Shown piece by piece: positions 57,001 through 64,000 of a stretch of 64,000 nt of DNA (position 1 is the stretch's first letter; each line of letters starts with the position of its first letter). Location: contig NW_003314261.1 in assembly GCF_000143415.4 (NCBI RefSeq), positions 2,426,904 to 2,490,903 on the forward strand, given 5' to 3'. The position numbers and the translations under genes were made by a program. This stretch comes from Selaginella moellendorffii. Taxonomy: Eukaryota > Streptophyta > Lycopodiopsida > Selaginellales > Selaginellaceae. The notes under the pieces are model-generated. The model had not been told where the DNA came from and ran no database searches. It saw only the letters and a program-made list of their open reading frames with translations.

Positions 57001-57265
57001 CTAGCACAAGGAGTTTGGTGTTATCATCCAGGTGAAACTGAAGAAGATGCTTTATCATATCTACAAAGTTTACTTGAGAAAAACAAAAAATAACTCAATG
57101 AAAGTTATTTCATCACTCATGACAAAGATTTACCCAAAAATGTCAAAAAGTGAAATTTTGAGATGGTGCGGATGGCTAATCACCTACAATAAAACAAGAC
57201 ATGAGGATTTAGTATTGAAAAAATTACAAAGTTTTCTACATCAGCTAAAAACATTAGAAGGTTAA
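54020..57265 (+). pseudogene. Decayed diterpene synthase paralogue (inverted copy of the 28-31 kb gene)
   Basis: ATG 54020 (MSKFLLCSFQHTGISG) parallels the intact gene's start but is clearly diverged. From about 54390 to 55980 exons and introns are nearly identical to the intact gene, including the class II motif DIDD. Lesions are: at 54957-54985 an intron is shrunken and has lost its AG acceptor, so reading runs [15 protein letters not shown] to a stop; near 55790 one extra G (WGNEEKPHG replaces WATKKNLMG); no coherent exons joining 55985-56340. In the 3' half, although CMGMLIDDILDSATS still shows DDxxD, stops occur near 57090 (after LLEKNKK) and in CGWLITYNKTRH's shifted frame. The C-terminal part is much more diverged and AT-rich. 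It cannot make a class I domain. Confidence 0.9.
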
Positions 57266-57286
57266 CTTTGGTCGATTTATACAGTA

Positions 57287-59728
57287 TCAAAGCACCTCCT
57301 GTGTCATCCCACGTTTCCTCTCCAAAATGTTGGACAGCAACACATATGGGGCAGTCGCCGATGGCTCCAGTTGGAAGCTCCGGAGAGCGGTGTCGCTCCC
57401 TCGCTCTACGTCGCCATGAACTTCACAAGCACCGAGCAATGTGGAACAAATCGCCGCATCAGGGACAAAAGGCATGTTGTTCATCAGATCTTGAGCTCTC
57501 CCAAGCTGTCCTGCGCGACTGAGATTATCCACCATTCCAGCGTAATGGTCTCTCGACGGGATCAATCCATGGTCGAAGCTCATAGACGTGAAGCACTGGT
57601 GGCTCTTCTCCAAGCAGCCAACGTGACTAGATGTGCTAAAGACTGCAGTGAAACTTATCTCGTCGTAGGAGAACCCCTCCATAGCCATCTCTTGAAAGAG
57701 CTCGAGAGAGCTTTCGTGGTTTTTCTTGGAGTATGAGCCAATCATTGCATTCCATGCTGCTACGTCCAGCTCAGGCATTCGATCGAAGATAGCTTTGGCC
57801 TCCTTGAAGCAGTCTTTGGAAGCGTAAGCCTTGATCATCGAAGTCCAGGCAAGAACATCTCGATCGAAGCAAAGAGTGTAAAAGGCTTTTCTTGCGTCAC
57901 TCAAGAACCCTTGATCCGCATATCCATAGATCATAGTGTTCCACGAGAACTTGTCAATCTCTGGAGAGCTCTGGAAGATTTTCTCTGCCTCTTCGAGACG
58001 ACCGTCTTGGACGTAGCCGAGCATCATAATGTTCCTGGAAACCATGTCCGGCTGCGGCATGGAATCAAAAGTAAACTTTGCTTGTTCCAGCTCTCCGTTT
58101 TCAACGAAGGCGAGGATCATCACGTTTCGCGAGAGCGTGTTCTGCTCGGGCATCTCGCGGAAAACTTTGACAACCTCTTTGATCTGCCCGTGCTGCGCGT
58201 AAGCTTTCATCATGTGAACCCAGGATCCAAGGTCCCACTCGGGCATTCTCTCAAAGATCTTTCTCGCGTTTTCCACCTCTCCAATGCTCGCATAGCCGGA
58301 CATGAAAGCGTTCCACGATATCAAGTCCCTGTAAGGCGCAGCATCAAACATTTTTCGGGCTCGATCCATATCGCCCACCCTCGCGTAGGCCGTGATCATC
58401 AGCGTCCAAGCCACCACCGTCTTGCGAGGCATGGCTTGGAAGAGCTCTCGAGCTTTCTCGACGAGAGCACCTTCGGCATACCCGTGGATCATTGCAGTCC
58501 ACGACACTGCATCCTTGAGGGGCATGTCCTCGAATAATCTCCTTGCCTCACGCAAGTTTCCATTCATCGAGTAGGCCGTGATCATCGTGTTCCAGCTTGG
58601 GACGTCGCGCCGCGGCATTCGCTCGAATAGTTTTCTAGCTTCCTCCACCTCGCTGCTCTGAGCAAAGCCGGAGATCATCGAGTTCCAAGACACGAGAGTT
58701 TTCCTCGGCATTCTGTCAAACAAGCTCTTTGCTTGATCCACATGACCATACTGAACATAACCAGCGAGTAAACAATTCCAGCTCGCCTCGGTCTTCTCCG
58801 GCATCGCATCAAACATTTCTTTCGCTTCATGAATCTTCGCGACCTGGACGTAAGCCGAAACCATCGCGTTCCAGGAGATTACATGCCTCTCGGGCATTCG
58901 ATCAAACATCTCCTTCGCCTCCGAGAAATTCCCACTCTTGGCAAAAGCTGTCAGCATAGTCGTCCAGGAAACAACGTTTCTGTCGGGCATCTTGTCAAAG
59001 TATTCCTTGGCTTCTTTCAGCCGCCCGTTCTCCGCGTAGGCTTGAATCACGGCCGTCCAAGACACCACGTCGGGCCTCGGCATATTCTCAAACATGGCTT
59101 TGGCATCTGCTAGACGCCCGTTCCCCGCAAGTGCGCGAATAATGCTGTTCCAGGAGACTACATCCGGGTTGGGTATCTCCTCGAATATCAGTTTCGCCTT
59201 TTCGGGTTGCCTGTGGCTTCCATACGCGGCTACCATGATGTTGTAAGAAATAGTGTCCTTGAGAGGTATAGTGTCAAAAATGCGTTTGGCATCTTCCAGA
59301 TGCCCTTGCTGGGCATTTGCTGAGAGGAGCGTGTTCCAGCAGACAGTGCTGGGATCCTTGATCGAATCAAAGATCTTCTTGGCCTCTTCCAGATTCCCGT
59401 TCAATCCATACACCGAAACGAGCTTGCGGACAAGGATTGCGCTGGGGTCGGGGATGGAATCAAAGACGCGCTTGGCATCCCGCGGGCTGCCGCATTTGCC
59501 ATACATCTCCAGCAGCAGAGTGGCGAGATGGGCGCTGTGGGAATGCGCGCTGCCGCGCACGACCGCGTGGATCCGCCGGGCCTCTCCCAGATCCTTGGAG
59601 CTCCCACACGCCCTGATCTCGTGGGCGAGCGAGTGGAGGTCGGTTCCCAGCATTGCATAGCATGGTATAAAGAATATACACAAAATATTCATGTTGCTGT
59701 TAATTTTTCGTTTGTAGTTAAGCAACAT
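57287..59728 (-). CDS. PPR protein (PLS-type), 3'-truncated, no DYW domain
   Basis: Intronless frame of 813 codons. The start may be 59728, 59692 or 59653; the last, MLGTDLHSLAHEIRACGSSK, gives the usual PPR opening. There are about 20 PLS repeats with recurring VVSWTAMI-type blocks (for example DVVSWNSIIRALAGNGRLAD, TMITAYSMNGNLREARRLFE, AMIGSYSKKNHESSLELF). It then enters the E domain (CSTLLGACEVHGDVERG, APYVLLSNIL) but leaves it as ERKRGMTQEVL and stops. The normal ending would be GKWDEAAEVR..., and the alternative frame here reads TWDDTGGAL, so a frame change plus truncation is likely. The stop is 21 nt from the end of the decayed diterpene synthase. Such proteins bind organelle RNA; without E+/DYW it would need a partner for editing. 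It may be a pseudogene in effect. Confidence 0.8.
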   Translation of the reverse strand: MLLNYKRKINSNMNILCIFFIPCYAMLGTDLHSLAHEIRACGSSKDLGEARRIHAVVRGSAHSHSAHLATLLLEMYGKCGSPRDAKRVFDSIPDPSAILVRKLVSVYGLNGNLEEAKKIFDSIKDPSTVCWNTLLSANAQQGHLEDAKRIFDTIPLKDTISYNIMVAAYGSHRQPEKAKLIFEEIPNPDVVSWNSIIRALAGNGRLADAKAMFENMPRPDVVSWTAVIQAYAENGRLKEAKEYFDKMPDRNVVSWTTMLTAFAKSGNFSEAKEMFDRMPERHVISWNAMVSAYVQVAKIHEAKEMFDAMPEKTEASWNCLLAGYVQYGHVDQAKSLFDRMPRKTLVSWNSMISGFAQSSEVEEARKLFERMPRRDVPSWNTMITAYSMNGNLREARRLFEDMPLKDAVSWTAMIHGYAEGALVEKARELFQAMPRKTVVAWTLMITAYARVGDMDRARKMFDAAPYRDLISWNAFMSGYASIGEVENARKIFERMPEWDLGSWVHMMKAYAQHGQIKEVVKVFREMPEQNTLSRNVMILAFVENGELEQAKFTFDSMPQPDMVSRNIMMLGYVQDGRLEEAEKIFQSSPEIDKFSWNTMIYGYADQGFLSDARKAFYTLCFDRDVLAWTSMIKAYASKDCFKEAKAIFDRMPELDVAAWNAMIGSYSKKNHESSLELFQEMAMEGFSYDEISFTAVFSTSSHVGCLEKSHQCFTSMSFDHGLIPSRDHYAGMVDNLSRAGQLGRAQDLMNNMPFVPDAAICSTLLGACEVHGDVERGSDTALRSFQLEPSATAPYVLLSNILERKRGMTQEVL

Positions 59729-60554
59729 ATTTCTTTGTCTTGTTTAGATTCAGTTGGAAAAATATTTTGTTCAAAGACAAGCTCCAACTCCTTGAGGTTG
59801 GCAGCAGCATGATCTTGAAGTTCTTCCACTTAGATCTCGCACAGAGGCCAGAGCCTCCAAAGGTTTTCCAGCCCTTACTGCTATGGGAAAACACTTCCAA
59901 CCTTCACCTATTGGAAGATTCGACTTGATCCTCTCCCCTCCACATAGCCACTGCAACAATGCTCATTAGGTTCCAAGTTAAGTGAGTCCGGTCCATGAGC
60001 AATCCAGCCACCTTGGCAATGAGCTCTTCATCCCCAAACCATGACACGCTCTCCACATAATCCGTGGTCATGGGGATCACTTTGGAGTCACAGACACTTG
60101 CAAGCTGATCAAACTTACTTCGATTATTACTTCAAATATTGCTTTGATTCCTTGGAAGAGTAGTGCTCTCCTATGGAACTCTCAGGAGGAATCAAAGTAA
60201 TCTTCCCAAGTTTGAGCAGTAAAGATCTTCTTGCAAGTAAGAAATACATGTACCTTTCAAGCCTAGTAAACTGGCCACTCCTGATCTGTGTTAGTGCATT
60301 CATCACGATTTCCTGATCCCACAGTGTAGACTTGTTCATCAACAGCTTTCCCCATGAACAATGACATCAGGCCTTTGTTCAGTTTTGAATTCCTCTTCCA
60401 AAATCTATCTGCAGCTGATTTTCCACCTTGCTTGTGAGCTGCATGCTTGTATTGAGCTCGTTATATGCTGCAATCTTGGAAATTAGCAGCTATTTGCTGT
60501 TTGAAAACAAATAGTTTTTTTAAGTTTCTATAAATTATAACCAGCCTTTTCCAA
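59729..60554. other. Interval with unrecognised coding-like fragments (minus strand)
   Basis: On the minus strand, 60342-60127 opens MNKSTLWDQEIVMNALTQIR, then SGQFTRLERYMYFLLARRSL. About 60120-59940 reads VIPMTTDYVESVSWFGDEEL then IAKVAGLLMDRTHLTWNLMS. Codon use looks protein-like but frames are interrupted. I do not recognise a family and cannot assign a function; a decayed gene is the likeliest reading. Confidence 0.3.
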
Positions 60555-61127
60555 TTGAAAATTCTTATAAACAGTGTATTCGTCATGAGCAAGAAAATTG
60601 AAATTCACGGTAGATGTGGTAACATCAAACACACAGCTCAAATCTTCCATGGTATGCCCAAGAGGGACAAGTTCACCTGGGATCTTTTGCTGGTTGCCTA
60701 CTGCAAAAACGGGCATTTTGATGAAGAGAGGAGATACCCAACCCGCACGATGATTGTGGTCACGGGCATCTGGAGTCTTCTCTCATGCTCTTCCACGCCA
60801 TGCTTGTGAGGAACTTACACTACAATCCTCTCCGGCTACGTCCACTGCGGTCTCCTGAAAAACTTGGAGCTCTTCTTCCTCAATCAGATGCCACAGCATG
60901 ATCTTGTCGTCAAAACGCTGCTCCTCGCCTACACCCAAGGCCAACGCCCTGAGGAAACCAGATGCCTTCTTGATTATGTAGATGCCGTGTGTGGATATTC
61001 TCAGTGCGGCCTCCTGGACGAAACCGCGAGAATCCTCGACAAAATGCCAGCCTGGAATCTTGCACATTCCATGCAAGGGACTCTGACCGCCTTTCACGAA
61101 ATGGCAGACAAGAACTTGGTGTTGTAG
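60555..61127 (+). pseudogene. PPR-gene remnant
   Basis: Broken PPR repeats on the plus strand: KIEIHGRCGNIKHTAQIFHG, MPKRDKFTWDLLLVAYCKNG then HFDEERR, a stop near 60809, then TTILSGYVHCGLLKNLELFF, MPQHDLVVKTLLLAYTQG and GYSQCGLLDETARILDKMPA. Stops and spacing errors separate the repeats, so it is not a working gene. It is not an obvious copy of the neighbouring PPR gene. Confidence 0.7.
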
Positions 61128-62352
<1,225 letters not shown>

Positions 62353-63402
62353 CTAGAGTTGGAAGGTCCCTGATTTTTCTGGAGGAGGGATCCACCCAAT
62401 TCCATGGTATCTAGCACTCAACCATCCCCATTCTGCGTTTGCGGCCATCCACACCTCTACCCCATTCACATAATCCATGACGCCTTGCTTCCTGGCAAGC
62501 CCACTTGAAATGATCTCCTGCTTTGTCCCGATGAACTCCTTCTCCAAATCCTCCACCATGCTCGCCAACATGGCAATCGCCTCGTTCAAACCACACTTGT
62601 GAATGCTGGCGAGAATGGGCACGGCGTTGAGGTAGTTCCCTTTCGCCCACTCCTTCCTGAACGAGATCAAGTCATTGTGGAGCGCAATGTGGTGCGTCCC
62701 AATCTCCTCAACCTTGCGTATGAGAGGATGATCCAGCACGCCACGCTCTTCCAGCCCAAGTTGCAGTAAACCATCAAGCATAGCAAAGCAAGGCGCAACA
62801 CCAGATGTGATCTCTCTCAGCCACATGTACGTGTCCAGGTTGGGAACGATTTGCTTGTGAAGCCAGTTCGATTCAATCTCAAACATGTCGAGCACCTTGG
62901 TCATAGAATTCATGAATCGGCCGGATTTGTCCACTAGATGGAGGGACAGTTCTTTCAAAACCTCAGATAACATCTTCACTTGCCTCAGCAGCTCCTGATT
63001 CTTGACCAGAAGTGCGGCCTCGTCAAATCTTCCCTTGAAAACCATCTTGTATGCGGTTGCCACGTTCCTCATGTCCGACGAAGAGATCTCAGGGTTATCC
63101 AGAATGTCATCTGCAAGAAAGAGCCAAGCGATGAACTTTGCAACGGGAACAATCTTCTCGTATGAAATGCTCGGGTATGCATAAGCTGCGAGCAATCCAA
63201 GCCTGCTCTCTCGAATAAACACAGATTTCTCGCTTCCAGGTTGCAACTTCAGAAACTCGTCACACCACACATTGATCTCAGCGTCGGCCTTTGCATCATA
63301 CAGCGGATTCAGCGCTGGAGAGGCCAGAAGTTTATTACTTGCTGGTGGAATGGAGTAGCTTTTCTCCGCTGCAAAAATGCTCACAATGGATAGAATAGCC
63401 AT
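62353..63402 (-). CDS. MTPSL: Microbial-type terpene synthase (MTPSL), intronless, 349 aa
   Basis: Start ATG 63402 (MAILSIVSIFAAEKSYSIPP); codons upstream use TTG only. The single-domain alpha fold of class I terpene synthases is too short for the plant two- or three-domain form. The first Mg motif is in FIAWLFLADDILDNPE (DDILD) and the second in ALHNDLISFRKE (NDLISFRKE, the NSE motif). WGWLSARYHGIGW and ESNWLHKQIVPNL resemble fungal/bacterial-type sequences. By family knowledge these make mono-/sesquiterpenes from GPP or FPP and are known in lycophytes, ferns and mosses, thought to derive by ancient transfer from microbes. The hydrophobic start could be a weak signal or anchor. The product is unknown. 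The frame is intact, and TATA-like TATATATA lies about 40 bp upstream. Confidence 0.92.
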   Translation of the reverse strand: MAILSIVSIFAAEKSYSIPPASNKLLASPALNPLYDAKADAEINVWCDEFLKLQPGSEKSVFIRESRLGLLAAYAYPSISYEKIVPVAKFIAWLFLADDILDNPEISSSDMRNVATAYKMVFKGRFDEAALLVKNQELLRQVKMLSEVLKELSLHLVDKSGRFMNSMTKVLDMFEIESNWLHKQIVPNLDTYMWLREITSGVAPCFAMLDGLLQLGLEERGVLDHPLIRKVEEIGTHHIALHNDLISFRKEWAKGNYLNAVPILASIHKCGLNEAIAMLASMVEDLEKEFIGTKQEIISSGLARKQGVMDYVNGVEVWMAANAEWGWLSARYHGIGWIPPPEKSGTFQL

Positions 63403-63422
63403 TAAGAAAACACAACACAATT

Positions 63423-63741
63423 TCTAACCACGACTTCTCGGTATATATAGAGCTATTCTCGTTAGAAGCAAATTCCAAATCTATTACAGTTGCGATGTTG
63501 CCGAATTTTGCGAAAATACCTAGGAAACATCCAAAAGTCAGGTTTGAATTGCTGATTTTAAAATATTCAGTCATAAAATGTTAAGCACATAGTATTGACT
63601 TAAATGGTAGTGAATGAAGCTAGAGTATATTACCGTCTAACCACAACTTCTGGGTATATATAAAGTTATTCCTGTTAGAAGCAAATTCCAACTCTACTAT
63701 AGTACGTTTGCGATGTTGTTGATTTTTGCAAAAATACTTAG
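63423..63741 (-). promoter_or_regulatory. Promoter of the terpene synthase, core segment duplicated in tandem
   Basis: About 100 bp occurs twice: 63423-63521 and 63636-63741. Both begin TCTAACCAC and share ACTTCTSGGTATATATARAG, GTTAGAAGCAAATTCCAA and TTGCGATGTTG, with about 20% differences. The near copy holds the TATA box (63440-63450) at the expected distance from the ATG at 63402. The far copy holds an equivalent TATATATAAAG. Confidence 0.7.
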
Positions 63742-64000
63742 TAATCTGCTTTTCTATATTGATATATATAATATACATTTAGATTAATCTATGTTAATGT
63801 ATAAACGTTCTTAAACATGAATTCAATTTAGCCCGCTGGTCTTATTCAATTTGTGTTTTGGCATGTGAAAGCTGATAAATAGGCTGCTCAAAATACTAAG
63901 CACTATGCAGAGATTTAAATTGCCCCATGCTTTTATGTAACAAAAAAGGTTGAAAAGCACTTTACTCTTTGCTAGCATCTCCACATTTTGTAACACTACC
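63742..64000. other. AT-rich flank, no gene seen
   Basis: Continuation of the upstream region. I see no coding frame or RNA gene up to the end of the window. Confidence 0.4.

Overview
This is eukaryotic plant nuclear DNA, most likely from a lycophyte of the Selaginella moellendorffii type (inference). The grounds are very compact genes with many 50-100 bp introns, a plastid starch-branching enzyme, intronless PPR proteins including a full PPR-DYW editing factor, a bifunctional class II/class I diterpene synthase, and an intronless 'microbial-type' terpene synthase of the kind known from non-seed plants.

Left part (0-22 kb), gene-dense. In order: a small Q/N/S-rich protein (+), starch-branching enzyme class II (+), a Tudor-less SMN homologue (+), a MYCBP/AMY-1-like protein (+), NUB1-like UBL/UBA protein (-), a secreted EPF-like cysteine-rich peptide with a duplicated cysteine module (-), a MUT9-like casein kinase (-), mitochondrial-type arginase (+), a PPR-DYW protein (-) and a plastid FKBP-type isomerase (+). 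Arginase and the PPR-DYW gene converge with stops 6 nt apart. The PPR-DYW and FKBP genes diverge from a promoter of about 105 bp.

Middle. A Ty3/gypsy-type LTR retrotransposon (22,541-27,550, minus) has two 174-bp LTRs that look identical, yet its pol frame is broken. An AT-rich stretch follows, then the bifunctional diterpene synthase (28,094-31,450, minus). Just upstream of it lies a previously hidden decayed copy of a peroxisomal NAD carrier (PXN) gene. An AP2/ERF factor (+) comes next, then a tight head-to-tail minus-strand run: F-box/LRR protein, 10-kb VPS13-like protein, IGHMBP2-like helicase.

Right part (51.5-64 kb), an accessory, rearranged region. It holds a decayed PPR copy carrying a tRNA-like insertion, a decayed diterpene synthase (+) related to the intact minus-strand copy, a 3'-truncated intact-frame PPR gene, more PPR debris, AT-rich DNA with a TA minisatellite, and a microbial-type terpene synthase (-) whose promoter segment is duplicated in tandem.

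The terpenoid content is a complete diterpene cyclase, its partly gene-converted pseudogene and a second-type terpene synthase within 35 kb. The other genes are ordinary housekeeping or developmental functions (starch, splicing snRNP assembly, nitrogen recycling, organelle RNA editing, lipid transfer). The most unusual item is the EPF-like peptide with a tandem cysteine module.
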